From contig JADJQR010000001.1 of assembly GCA_016712675.1 (NCBI GenBank), positions 3,286,001-3,350,000 of the forward strand: a DNA stretch of 64,000 bases. Reading direction: 5' to 3'. The translations under genes and the position numbers were made by a program. The DNA comes from a bacterium (lineage in GTDB: Bacteria > Krumholzibacteriota > Krumholzibacteriia > LZORAL124-64-63). This document shows, one piece after another, positions 50,801-59,125 of the stretch (its first letter is position 1; each line of letters begins with the position of its first letter). Below the pieces are notes generated by a model. The model did no database searches. It was not told the DNA's origin and worked only from the letters and a program-made list of their open reading frames with translations.

Positions 50801-52445
50801 GCCCAACGACTTCTCGGGGGCGCTGCAGAACTTCGAGGTCATCCTCCTGGATCCGGTCTGGCACCCGACCGGCACCGGCGACGGCGCCGTCATCTTCCAG
50901 TATGCGGCGGTCGCCGATACCGACAGCCGCGACGCCTACGCGACCGTCGGGCTGCAGAACCTCGCGCGCACGGGCGGACTCCAGTACGCGTTCTGGAACC
51001 AGCTCGCGCCGGGCGCGGCCCCGCTGCAGCCCGGCCGGGCGATCCGCTTCCAGCCGCTCGGCACGGCAACCGGGGCGATGGCGGCCGTCACGCCGGCGGC
51101 CGTGGTTGCCACGGTGCCCGCGGGCGGCACCCACCACGCCTCGCTGCGCATCGTCAACGTCGGCACGTCGGGACCGGGGCTGGGCTTCGCGATCGACGCG
51201 GTCGATCCCGCCGTCCTACTGCCGCCGGCCGCCGTGCGGGCCGAAGGCGGCGGCGCGGGCGACAAGAGCATCCAGGGCTCGACGCTCGCCTGCGCAACCG
51301 GGCTGTACGAACCGGGAAGCACGCAGGACCTGGCCATCACCGTCAGCACGGTCTCGCTGATGGGCTTCCTGTCCAGGGTGGAGATCCACCTGCCGGCAGG
51401 CGTGACCCTCGAAGGCGGCACGACCCTGGCCACCTCCGCGGGCAGCACCCTGCCCTGGACCGGAGCCGGCGGGGAAAGCGCCTTCGCGGTGTGGGACGGC
51501 AGGTCCGGATCGACGCTGAACTACCTGCCCAACGGCTCGGTGGCGCACGCGACCATCAGCGTGTCGTTCGCGCCCTGGCTGGTGGCGCCGCTGACGGTGG
51601 CCTGGCGGCTGCAGGATGAGGGGCTCGTGGGCGGGCCGGACGAGGTGAACGGCGCGTTCGTGCTGGGCAACGACCGACCAAGCGTGCAGGTCGGAAGACC
51701 GGCGGCCGGTGACCGCGTCGTGATCGGACGGACGGTCGACGTCGACTTCACCGCGTACAACCTGCCCGGCGAGGTCACCGTGTCGCTGCAGCGGGAGGAG
51801 GGCGGTGCGTGGGCGACGCTGGCGACCGGCGTGCCGGCGGCGGCGGGAACCTGGTCCTGGCTGGTCGACGGGGAGCCCGGCGCCCATGCCGTCATCCGCG
51901 TGACCGACAGCCTCGACCCGGCCGTCCACGGGCAGAGCGGCGTCTTCGCGGTCAGCCGCGACCTGGGCTGGCTGCACCTGGCCGCGACGTCGGGCGTCGT
52001 GCCGACCGGCGGCGAAGTCGAACTCGACCTCGAGCTGAATGGCAGCGTGGCCGGGCCGGGGCTCCACCAGGCGGTGCTGCGGGTCGCCACCAGCGACGGC
52101 GTCGTCGTCGACGTGCCCGTGACGCTGACGGTCACCGCCGCCGCCACGGTGCCGGGCGCGGTGCCCGGGCGGGTGGCCCTGCGCGGCGCCTGGCCGAACC
52201 CGTGCAATCCCGCCACCGTGGTCATGTTCGCGCTGACGAAGCCGGGTTACGCGGATCTCTCGGTGTTCGACGCGCGCGGGAGCCGCATCCGACAGCTGGT
52301 GGCGGCGCAGCTCACGGCCGGCGAACACCGTGCGACGTGGGACGGCACCGACGAGGCAGGACGCCCCGTGGCGTCCGGAACCTACCTGCTGCGGCTGGTG
52401 GCAGAGCAGGTCACCGAGACCCGCAAGCTGACGCTGGCAAGGTAG
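47802..52445 (+). CDS. Giant secreted C25 (gingipain-like) peptidase homologue with FlgD-like tail
   Basis: 1547 residues; AGGAGG precedes the ATG. A signal segment (about 25-45) follows a basic start. The N-terminal propeptide region (to ~190) is followed by the C25-like domain (about 200-540): FIVLAGDTES, DHDYALLEGDD, and Cys430 in PTCETGSF. The expected catalytic GHG is replaced by R-G-F-D-N-M-S-G (400-407), so His is missing there. A large series of beta domains (550-1450) follows. The end is a FlgD-type module in which the usual PNPFNP reads PNPCNP (1464). Probably exported. Activity is questionable without the His; a variant active site in this subfamily is possible. Confidence 0.8.
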   Translation: MIRRHAFQGTGPKRYGRTTRVPGGLLLLVLLLTGATAADGNAAGPAEGAVRATWSIIGGGDRQLLLEVRLDGLAAVDGQTATAGRLVAVPPGLRATARLLAWESLDPDVAGAPPRVRVGAPTRWAGQDVVALSLEVGAPATGAGRSPTAVRLTVGLDFEPDGAAAARRERAPRPVAPSLTSLAAAHVLGLASKSAPADVPGTWAVVCRSATVASHLAPLIAWRARQGYHVETIVGLATATAIKDRLQAIHDDPSLPPLEFIVLAGDTESAALKVPTWIESLSGYAGTGDHDYALLEGDDILADAHVGRLSCVSLASLDQVVAKILAYEQSPPMDDTAWFRAACVMGDPTDSGVTTVYVNQWLKGQLLARGYASVDTVWSGNFVAAFMASLQAGRSAFGYRGFDNMSGIQPGHIESLTNGGRLPVAILPTCETGSFRGADTCHSEAFLRAPAGGAIAAIATATSGTHTRYNNCFYTGVWDGLLNGQDPRIGVAHTLGKLEIYLNYFPGEPEAAEIWAVWNNIMGDPASPIWLDVPRVLEVDHVATAAVGATSLAFSVASQGQPVGDALVCVSRDGAAPVSGRTDDLGHLALDLPALAAGAARITVTGRGLLPYLGQVAVGPQAGAALAAVPPLFDDDATGASRGNGDGLPGPGETLEIRLAVTNLGAAPALGIAGLLSGGAPGGGIAEGFLSFADTAPGDTTWCDAPAVVTIAADARDGDVVRFPLEMSAGGLAWPGVVSVPVRAPAPSVGAVTWSAGATFAPGQSGQLTIQLANTGSLPAGAADAVLETESPWLQVDDAEGAFGPIVVGGTGDNAADPFGLSIDSACFGGHLAGLSLALTWADGQTAKVPLTIAVGSVAEGEPTGPGDGGYYAFDDTDVASGYAPVFDWVALDPAHGGPGQDLGLGDFGWEQDDTRTIDLPFRFRFHGVDFDQVSICSNGWLAMGETPLRPYHNTSLPGKGAPGGLIAPFWDNLHQEGDRRVYTHHDPAGHRFIVQWYNLPNDFSGALQNFEVILLDPVWHPTGTGDGAVIFQYAAVADTDSRDAYATVGLQNLARTGGLQYAFWNQLAPGAAPLQPGRAIRFQPLGTATGAMAAVTPAAVVATVPAGGTHHASLRIVNVGTSGPGLGFAIDAVDPAVLLPPAAVRAEGGGAGDKSIQGSTLACATGLYEPGSTQDLAITVSTVSLMGFLSRVEIHLPAGVTLEGGTTLATSAGSTLPWTGAGGESAFAVWDGRSGSTLNYLPNGSVAHATISVSFAPWLVAPLTVAWRLQDEGLVGGPDEVNGAFVLGNDRPSVQVGRPAAGDRVVIGRTVDVDFTAYNLPGEVTVSLQREEGGAWATLATGVPAAAGTWSWLVDGEPGAHAVIRVTDSLDPAVHGQSGVFAVSRDLGWLHLAATSGVVPTGGEVELDLELNGSVAGPGLHQAVLRVATSDGVVVDVPVTLTVTAAATVPGAVPGRVALRGAWPNPCNPATVVMFALTKPGYADLSVFDARGSRIRQLVAAQLTAGEHRATWDGTDEAGRPVASGTYLLRLVAEQVTETRKLTLAR

Positions 52446-52453
52446 GCCGCTGT

Positions 52454-52483
52454 CGGCCGGGGCGGCTGCGGCTGCCCCGGCCG
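52454..52483. terminator. Hairpin between convergent genes
   Basis: CGGCCGGGGC (52454-52463) / GCCCCGGCCG (52474-52483), ten perfect pairs, between the C25 homologue and tex. GC-rich, without T-tract. Confidence 0.55.
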
Positions 52484-52489
52484 GGCCGG

Positions 52490-54667
52490 TCAGTCCGCCG
52501 ACTTCCGCAGCGAGAGCGAGATCCGCCCGCGCTCGAGATCGACGGCTGTCACGCGCGCCAGCACCTTCTGCCCCACCTTGACCACCTCGTTGGGGTCGCG
52601 GACGAAGCGGTCGGCCAGCTGGCTGATGTGCGCCAGCCCGTCCTGGTGCACCCCCACGTCGATGAAGGCGCCGAAGTTCGTGACGTTGGTGACGATCCCC
52701 GGCACGACCTGGCCCGGCACCAGGTCGGACGGCTTCTCGACGCCGGGGGCGAAACTGAAGGCCTCGAACTGCTCGCGCGGGTCGCGGCCCGGCTTGGCCA
52801 GCTCGGCGGCGATGTCGCGCAGGGTGGGCAGGCCCACGTCGTCCGTGGCGTACTTCTTCAGGTCGACCCCGGCCAGGGCCCTCTCGTCGCCCACCAGCGC
52901 GGCAACGGGACGGCCCAGGTCCGCGGCGATGCGCTCGACCACCGGGTAGCTCTCCGGGTGCACGGCGCTGGCATCCAGCGGCTGGTCGCCGCCGCGGATG
53001 CGCAGGAAGCCGGCGGCCTGCTCGAAGGCCTTGGGCCCCAGCCGCGCCACCTTCAGCAGCTGCTTCCGGCTGCGGAAGGCGCCCTCGGTGTCGCGGTGCG
53101 CCACGACCGCGGACGCCAGCTGCGGCCCCAGGCCCGAGACGTACGCCAGCAGCTGCGGGCTGGCGGTGTTGACGTCGACGCCGACGGCGTTCACGCAGCT
53201 CATCACCGTGTCATCCAGGCTGCGCTTGAGCGCGCGCTGGTCGACATCGTGCTGGTACTGCCCCACGCCGATGCTCTTGGGGTCGATCTTCACCAGCTCG
53301 GCCAGCGGGTCCATCAGCCGCCGTCCGATCGAGACGGCACCGCGCACAGTGACGTCCTGGTCGGGGAACTCCGCGCGCGCGACGTCGCTGGCCGAGTAGA
53401 TGGAGGCGCCCGACTCGTTCACCATCACCAGGACCACCGACTCCGGCAGGCCCAGGCCACGCACGAAGGCCTCGGTCTCGCGCCCGGCGGTGCCGTTGCC
53501 GATGGCGATCGCCTCCACCTTGAAGCGGGCGACGAGTTCCCTGACGATGTGCCCGGCCTCGTCGGCGGCCCGGCCGCCGGTGTGCGGGTAGACGGCGGTG
53601 TGGTGCTTCAGGGCGCCCTGCTCGTCCAGCACCACCAGCTTGCAGCCGGTGCGGAAGCCCGGGTCCAGCGCCAGCACGCGGCGCTGGCCCAGCGGCGAGG
53701 CCAGCAGCAGCTCGCGCAGGTTGCGCGCAAAGACGCCGATGGCCTCCTCGTCGGCGCGTTTGCGCATCTCCAGGCGCACCTCGGTCTCCATGGCCACCGA
53801 GAGCAGGCGGCGCCAGCCGTCCTGCACGGCCTGGCGGACCTGGTCGGCCGCCGCGCCGGCTCCGGCGGGGCCCTTCGGGGCAATGAACGGGCGGGCGGCG
53901 ATCGCCAGGGCGCGCTCCTCGGGCACGGCGATCTCCATATGCAGGAACTTCTCGCGCTCGCCGCGCCGCATGGCCAGCACGCGATGGCCGGGAGCTGTCC
54001 GCACCGGTTCCTGCCAGTCGAAGTAGTCGCGGAACTTGGCGCCCTCCTGCTCCATGCCCCGCGCCACGCGGGAGACGAGCGTGCCCTGTTCGAGGAAGAG
54101 CGCGCGCAGCTCGGCGCGCACGTCGGCGTTCTCGCTGACGGTCTCGGCGATGATGTCGCGGGCGCCGGCCAGCGCCTCGTCCGGGCCCGGCACCTCCTTC
54201 TCCGGGTCCACGAAAGCCTGTGCGCGCGCCACGACCTCGGCGGCGGTCGGGCCGGCCATCGTCCCGACCGCCTGCTCAAGCAGCCATGCGGCCAGCGGCT
54301 CGAGGCCGCGCTCGCGCGCGATCGTCGCCCGCGTGCGTCGCTTGGGCCGGTACGGCAGGTAGAGGTCCTCGAGCACGGCGAGGGTGGCGGCCCCGGCGAT
54401 GCCGCGCCGCAGGTCCTCGGTCATCAGCTGCCGTTCCTCGAGCGACTTGACGATCGCCTCGCGGCGCTTGTCCAGCTCGGCCAGCTGTTCGAGCCGGTCG
54501 CGCACGGCCATGACGGCCACCTCGTCGAGGCCCCCCGTCGCCTCCTTGCGGTAGCGGCTGATGAAGGGCACGGTGGCCCCTCCCTCGAGCAGCTCGGCCG
54601 TGGCCAGCACCTGGCGGACCGGTACGTTCAGTTCGGCGGCGATGGCCTGGACATGGGTCGCGTTCAC
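52490..54667 (-). CDS. tex: Tex-type RNA-binding transcription accessory protein
   Basis: 725 residues from GTG 54667 with GGAG upstream; an open extension to 55798 is antisense to the transporter gene. Order of parts: N-terminal helical Tex domain (VPFISRYRKEATGGLDE near 33), YqgF-like nuclease fold (VLALDPGFRTGCKLVVLD near 330), helix-hairpin-helix (VNTASPQLLAYVSGLG near 500) and a C-terminal S1 domain (GIVTNVTNFGAFIDVGVHQDGLAHIS, 645-720). Tex binds nucleic acids and influences transcription or RNA decay. Full length and regular. Confidence 0.96.
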   Translation of the reverse strand: MNATHVQAIAAELNVPVRQVLATAELLEGGATVPFISRYRKEATGGLDEVAVMAVRDRLEQLAELDKRREAIVKSLEERQLMTEDLRRGIAGAATLAVLEDLYLPYRPKRRTRATIARERGLEPLAAWLLEQAVGTMAGPTAAEVVARAQAFVDPEKEVPGPDEALAGARDIIAETVSENADVRAELRALFLEQGTLVSRVARGMEQEGAKFRDYFDWQEPVRTAPGHRVLAMRRGEREKFLHMEIAVPEERALAIAARPFIAPKGPAGAGAAADQVRQAVQDGWRRLLSVAMETEVRLEMRKRADEEAIGVFARNLRELLLASPLGQRRVLALDPGFRTGCKLVVLDEQGALKHHTAVYPHTGGRAADEAGHIVRELVARFKVEAIAIGNGTAGRETEAFVRGLGLPESVVLVMVNESGASIYSASDVARAEFPDQDVTVRGAVSIGRRLMDPLAELVKIDPKSIGVGQYQHDVDQRALKRSLDDTVMSCVNAVGVDVNTASPQLLAYVSGLGPQLASAVVAHRDTEGAFRSRKQLLKVARLGPKAFEQAAGFLRIRGGDQPLDASAVHPESYPVVERIAADLGRPVAALVGDERALAGVDLKKYATDDVGLPTLRDIAAELAKPGRDPREQFEAFSFAPGVEKPSDLVPGQVVPGIVTNVTNFGAFIDVGVHQDGLAHISQLADRFVRDPNEVVKVGQKVLARVTAVDLERGRISLSLRKSAD

Positions 54668-54889
54668 GAGGTCACTCCCGGGGTCGGTCCTTCGGTTCCG
54701 GCATGCACGTTCACGGGCGGGCGGCAGGATGGACGCCCGACGCGCCGGGCGCAAGGGCCGATCGCCGCGCCCGCCGCCAGCGGCCCGCCGCAGGCCGTTT
54801 CGGGGTGGACCGCGCCCGCCGGGCGGGCGATAATCCCGGGCCGGCGCGGTCGCCACCGCCTCACCGCAACCCGAAAGGCCCCGCGCACC

Positions 54890-56167
54890 ATGCAGAACGC
54901 GATCTCGCTTGTCGGCGTCTTCGTCCTGATGTTCCTGGCCTGGCTGCTCAGCGCCGACCGACGCCGATTCCCCTGGCGCGTGGCAGCCTGGGGCCTGGGC
55001 CTGCAGTTCAGCCTGGCGGTGCTCCTGCTGCGCACCCCCTGGGGCGAGGTCATCTTCGGCGCAGCCCGCGACTTCATCACCCGCATCCTGGGCTTCACCG
55101 ACGCCGGCGCCTCGTTTCTTTGGGGCGGGCTCTACCGCAGCAGCCCCGAGCTGGTGGCCAACCTCGGTCCGGAGGGCGGCTACTGGCAGGTCACGAACTC
55201 GGTGACCGGCCAGCTGACCTCCATCGGCACCGTCTTCATCATGCACGTGCTGCCGACGATCATCTTCTTCTCGTCGCTCATGGCCGTGCTCTACCATCTC
55301 GGCATCATGCAGGTGCTGATTGCGGGCATCGCCCGCCTCATGCAGCGGACGATGGGCACCAGCGGCAGCGAGACCCTGTCCTGCTCGGCGAACATCTTCG
55401 TGGGCCAGACCGAGGCGCCGTTCGTGATCCGGCCCTACCTGCCCACGATGACCAACAGCGAGATCATGGCCGTGATGGTGGGCGGCTTCGCCACCGTGGC
55501 GGGCGGCGTGATGGCGGCCTACGTGCGGTTCGGCATCGACGCCGGGCACCTGCTGGCCGCCAGCGTCATGTCGGCGCCGGCGGCGCTGGTGATCGCCAAG
55601 ATCATGCTGCCGGAAAGGGAGTCCTCGCCGACACAGGGGGCGGTCACCCTCCAGATCCCGAAGGAATACGCCAACGTCCTGGACGCGGCGGCCGGCGGCG
55701 CCGGCGTCGGCCTGAAGCTGGCGGCCAACGTCGGCGCCATGCTGCTGGCGTTCATCTCGCTGGTGGCCATGCTCAACTGGGTGCTGGGCTTCGCGCACAC
55801 CTCGCTCGGCTCGATCCTGGGCTGGGCCTTCTCGCCGGTGGCCTGGGTCATGGGCGTCCCGTGGTCCGAAGCCACCTCGTTCGGCGCCCTGCTCGGCACG
55901 AAGATCTCGGTGAACGAGTTCCTCGCCTACATCCAGCTGGCCGACATCAAGACGGCCGGCTCGATGTCGCCGCGCAGCATCATCATCGCCACCTACGCGT
56001 TGTGCGGGTTCGCCAACCTGGGCTCCATCGCGATCCAGATCGGGGGCATCGGGACCATCGCGCCGTCCAGGCGCGCGGACGTGGCGCGCCTCGGGCTGAA
56101 GGCGATGATCGGCGGGGCGATCGCGTCGTGGATGACAGCGGCGATCGCGGGCGTGCTCACGCCGTAG
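54890..56167 (+). CDS. Concentrative nucleoside transporter (CNT/NupC family)
   Basis: 425 residues, multi-pass membrane protein. N-terminal segments (MQNAISLVGVFVLMFLAWLL), then the CNT core: FIMHVLPTIIFFSSLMAVLYHLGIMQ, SGSETLSCSANIFVGQTEAPFVIRPYL (substrate and sodium site), VMVGGFATVAGGVMAAYV and TKISVNEFLAYIQLA near the end. It imports nucleosides with H+ or Na+. Together with udk and hpt 7-8 kb away it suggests active salvage. The frame is open far upstream (to 51809), but that part is shadow of C25 and tex. Confidence 0.95.
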   Translation: MQNAISLVGVFVLMFLAWLLSADRRRFPWRVAAWGLGLQFSLAVLLLRTPWGEVIFGAARDFITRILGFTDAGASFLWGGLYRSSPELVANLGPEGGYWQVTNSVTGQLTSIGTVFIMHVLPTIIFFSSLMAVLYHLGIMQVLIAGIARLMQRTMGTSGSETLSCSANIFVGQTEAPFVIRPYLPTMTNSEIMAVMVGGFATVAGGVMAAYVRFGIDAGHLLAASVMSAPAALVIAKIMLPERESSPTQGAVTLQIPKEYANVLDAAAGGAGVGLKLAANVGAMLLAFISLVAMLNWVLGFAHTSLGSILGWAFSPVAWVMGVPWSEATSFGALLGTKISVNEFLAYIQLADIKTAGSMSPRSIIIATYALCGFANLGSIAIQIGGIGTIAPSRRADVARLGLKAMIGGAIASWMTAAIAGVLTP

Positions 56168-56176
56168 GTCCGGATC

Positions 56177-57055
56177 TCAGTCGGCGACGGCCCGCCCCGT
56201 GACGTTGCGGTAGACGGCGCTGAAGTCGAGGTCCCCGTCGCCCGCGACCAGCGCCGCTGCAAACGCGTCGTGCGCCGCCGTGCCGGTCGGCAACGCGAGA
56301 CCGGTCTGCGCCGCCAGCTCCCGCGCCAGCCTCAGATCCTTGGCCATGTGCTTGAGCGGGAAGGCCGCACCGAAGTCGTCCGCGAGCATGCGCGGGCCCT
56401 TGCCACGGAACATCGGGTTGGCCACGGCGCCGCTGTCGAGGATCTCGAGCAGGTCGGCGGTCGGCAGTCCGGTCGCGCGCGCGAGGGCCAGCCCCTCGGC
56501 GAACGCGGTCATCATCCCGCCCATCACGAGGTTGACCACCAGCTTCATCCGCGCGGCCAGGCCGGCCTCCTCGCCCAGGAACAGGCGCCGGCTCCCGAGC
56601 AGGTCCAGCAGCGGCGCCGCCTCGTCGTAGAGGGACCGGTCGCCGGCGGCCATGATCACAAGCCGGCCCTGTTCGGCCGGCTGACGCGAGCCGGAGACCG
56701 GCGCCTCGAGGAAGCGCCCGCCACCGGCGGTGACGGCCGCCGCCAGGCTCGTGCTGGTCTGAGGGTCGACCGTGGACATGTCGACGTAGCCGTGGCCCGG
56801 GGCCAGGCCCTCGACGATGCCGCCCGGGCCACAGGCCACCGCCAGCGCGGCGGCCGGATCGGCCAGCATGGCGAACGTGATGCCGCAACCGGCGCTCAGT
56901 TCCGCCGGGGAGGCGACCGCCACGGCGCCCTCGGCCACCAGCGGCGCGCACGCGGCCGGCGTGCGGTTCCACACGCGCACCGCCTGCCCGCCCCGCAGGA
57001 GATTCAGCGCCATCGGCGCGCCCATGATGCCCAGGCCGGCGAATCCTACCGTCAC
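56177..57055 (-). CDS. NAD(P)-dependent beta-hydroxyacid dehydrogenase
   Basis: 292 residues from GTG 57055 (GAGGGGG upstream). Rossmann start V-G-F-A-G-L-G-I-M-G, substrate block EAPVSGSRQPAEQG near 120, and the catalytic Lys in ARMKLVVNLVMGG near 172. A C-terminal helical domain closes it. Family members include 3-hydroxyisobutyrate, tartronate-semialdehyde and succinic-semialdehyde reductases; the neighbourhood does not decide among them. Close to, and downstream of, the S9 peptidase gene (31 bp). Confidence 0.9.
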   Translation of the reverse strand: MTVGFAGLGIMGAPMALNLLRGGQAVRVWNRTPAACAPLVAEGAVAVASPAELSAGCGITFAMLADPAAALAVACGPGGIVEGLAPGHGYVDMSTVDPQTSTSLAAAVTAGGGRFLEAPVSGSRQPAEQGRLVIMAAGDRSLYDEAAPLLDLLGSRRLFLGEEAGLAARMKLVVNLVMGGMMTAFAEGLALARATGLPTADLLEILDSGAVANPMFRGKGPRMLADDFGAAFPLKHMAKDLRLARELAAQTGLALPTGTAAHDAFAAALVAGDGDLDFSAVYRNVTGRAVAD

Positions 57056-57086
57056 GGAGTCCCCCTCCCGTTCGCGCCCACGGACG

Positions 57087-59042
57087 TCACCCGCCCAGCA
57101 GGTGCTTCCGCCAGAACTGTACCTGCGCAGCGCCGAAGTAGTCGGCATTCGGCTTCTTCGCGAAACCATGGCCCTCGTCCTTGAACATCAGGAACCAGAC
57201 CTCGCCGCCGCCGCCGCGCACCGCGCGCACAATCTGCTCGGCTTCCGTCCAGGGCACGCGCGGATCGTTGAAGCCCTGCGCCACGAACAGCGGCTTCGTG
57301 ATGCGGTGCGCGTTGTTCAAGGGCGCGATCTCGTCGTGGAAGGCACGCATGGCCGGATCGCGCTCGTCGCCGTACTCCGCGCGACGCAGGTCGCGCCGGT
57401 AGTCCTCGGTGTTCTCCAGGAACGTCCGGAAGCTGGAGATGCCGACGATGTCCACGCCGGCGCGGATACGGTCCCCGTAGTCCACCATGGCCGCCAGGAC
57501 CATGTAGCCGCCGTAGCTGCCGCCCGTCACGCCCACGCGCTCGGGGTCCAGGCCGGGCTGGATGGCGATCCAGTCCAGCAGGGCCCCGATGTCCCTGACG
57601 GAGTCCTTGCGCAGGAAGCCGTTGTCCAGCTGCAGCCAGGTCTTCCCGTAGCCCGAGGAACCGCGCACGTTCGGCACCAGCACGGCCACCTGCAGTTCGC
57701 GCAGCAGGTACTGGAACGCCGGATTGAAGACCGGCAACGCCTGCGATTCCGGGCCACCGTGGATGCTGACGACCACCGGCAGTCGCTGGTCGGCGGGCAC
57801 GCCGGCCGGACGGTAATAGAACGCCGGGATGCTCCGCCCGTCGAAGCTCTCGTAGCGGATCAGCGTCGGCGCCACGAAGGCGCCGGTGTCCAGCCCGCCG
57901 ACCTCGCTGCGTGTCCAGCGCTCGACCTCGCCGGCCGCCAGGTCCACCACGTACACGTCCGCGGGCGAGGTCGCCGTGTTCAGGCTCAGCGCCAGGCGGT
58001 TTCCGTCGGGCGAGAACTCGAGGCCGCCGACCTGGCCGATCGGTAACGCGGGCAGCGGCTCGAGGGCCAGGTCGGCCACGCGCACGACGCGGAGCACGGA
58101 AATGCCGTCCTCGTTCGTGACGTAGGCCAGGCGCGTCCCGTCACGGCTCTGCGCGAAGCCGGTGACGTTCCAGGGCACCTCGAGACTGACGACGGCCACG
58201 TCCCCCGTCATCGTGTCGCGGCGGCGCAGGCGCAGGAACTCCGCCCCCTCGTCCGAGATGTAGTAGATGCCGCGGCCGTCCTTCGCGTACTGCAGGCCCG
58301 TGACCGCGGCCCGGCCACCGGCCACCGGCAGCGGCGTCAGTTTTCCGGTGGCCAGGTCCACCTCGCCAGGCCGTGTCTCCTCGATGGACACGAAGCGGCT
58401 GACCAGCAGCCGGCCGCCGTCCGGGGAGAAATCGTGGGCGTTCCAGGCGCCGCCCTCCTGCAGCAGCAGGCGCGGCTCGCCGTCCAGGTCGCGCACCCAG
58501 ACGTCGGTATCGGTGCCGTTGCGCAGGGTGCTGCTCCAGGCCAGGCGACGCCCATCCCCGGACCAGCGCACCCCCTCGTTGCGCACCTTGCCGCCTCCGG
58601 GACGCCCCTCCGTGAGCTGCACCGCCCGGCGCGTGGACAGGTCGAAGAAGTGGAGCTGGAAGAACTCGTCGCCGCCGGTGTCCTTGCTGAACAGGAAGCC
58701 CGGACCGTGGCCTCCCGGCCGGATCGCGACGCCGCGCACGGGCTCGCGATAGAAGGTGACCTGCTCGCGCGCGCCCAGTGGCCGCTCGACCCGGTGTACC
58801 TGCGCCGTGTCGCCGAAGCGGGTGCCGATCAGGATGCTGCCGTCATCCAGCCAGCCCTGGAACGAGGCGCCCCGCGTGTTCTGGTACCGGTTCAGGCTCT
58901 CGATCAGGTCGGGCGGGATCTCCGGCAGGTTTTCGCTGATCCGGTTGCCGGCCTCGATCCGCGCGACCTCGGCAGCGGCCGGGCGGGCGGGAACGACGGC
59001 GGCCGCCAGGGCCAGGACGACGATGGCGGTCAGGGCGCGCAT
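57087..59042 (-). CDS. Secreted S9 prolyl-oligopeptidase-family peptidase
   Basis: 651 residues. The ATG at 59042 begins MRALTAIVVLALAAAVVPAR, a clear leader. A seven-bladed propeller (about 60-390) is followed by the hydrolase domain: VVVSIHGGPESQ, VRGSSGYGKTW, nucleophile Ser509 in GGSYGGYM, Asp593 in FNDPRVP and His625 in DEGHGF. Triad complete. Acts on short peptides, probably in the periplasm, and would complement the larger exported peptidases of the window. Confidence 0.94.
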   Translation of the reverse strand: MRALTAIVVLALAAAVVPARPAAAEVARIEAGNRISENLPEIPPDLIESLNRYQNTRGASFQGWLDDGSILIGTRFGDTAQVHRVERPLGAREQVTFYREPVRGVAIRPGGHGPGFLFSKDTGGDEFFQLHFFDLSTRRAVQLTEGRPGGGKVRNEGVRWSGDGRRLAWSSTLRNGTDTDVWVRDLDGEPRLLLQEGGAWNAHDFSPDGGRLLVSRFVSIEETRPGEVDLATGKLTPLPVAGGRAAVTGLQYAKDGRGIYYISDEGAEFLRLRRRDTMTGDVAVVSLEVPWNVTGFAQSRDGTRLAYVTNEDGISVLRVVRVADLALEPLPALPIGQVGGLEFSPDGNRLALSLNTATSPADVYVVDLAAGEVERWTRSEVGGLDTGAFVAPTLIRYESFDGRSIPAFYYRPAGVPADQRLPVVVSIHGGPESQALPVFNPAFQYLLRELQVAVLVPNVRGSSGYGKTWLQLDNGFLRKDSVRDIGALLDWIAIQPGLDPERVGVTGGSYGGYMVLAAMVDYGDRIRAGVDIVGISSFRTFLENTEDYRRDLRRAEYGDERDPAMRAFHDEIAPLNNAHRITKPLFVAQGFNDPRVPWTEAEQIVRAVRGGGGEVWFLMFKDEGHGFAKKPNADYFGAAQVQFWRKHLLGG

Positions 59043-59125
59043 GGGGCTCCTTGTCGGCAAGGACGCCGGCACGGCGGGTCGCGCGCGGCGATCCGCCGTT
59101 CGGCATCAGGTCAGGCTCGCGGAGC

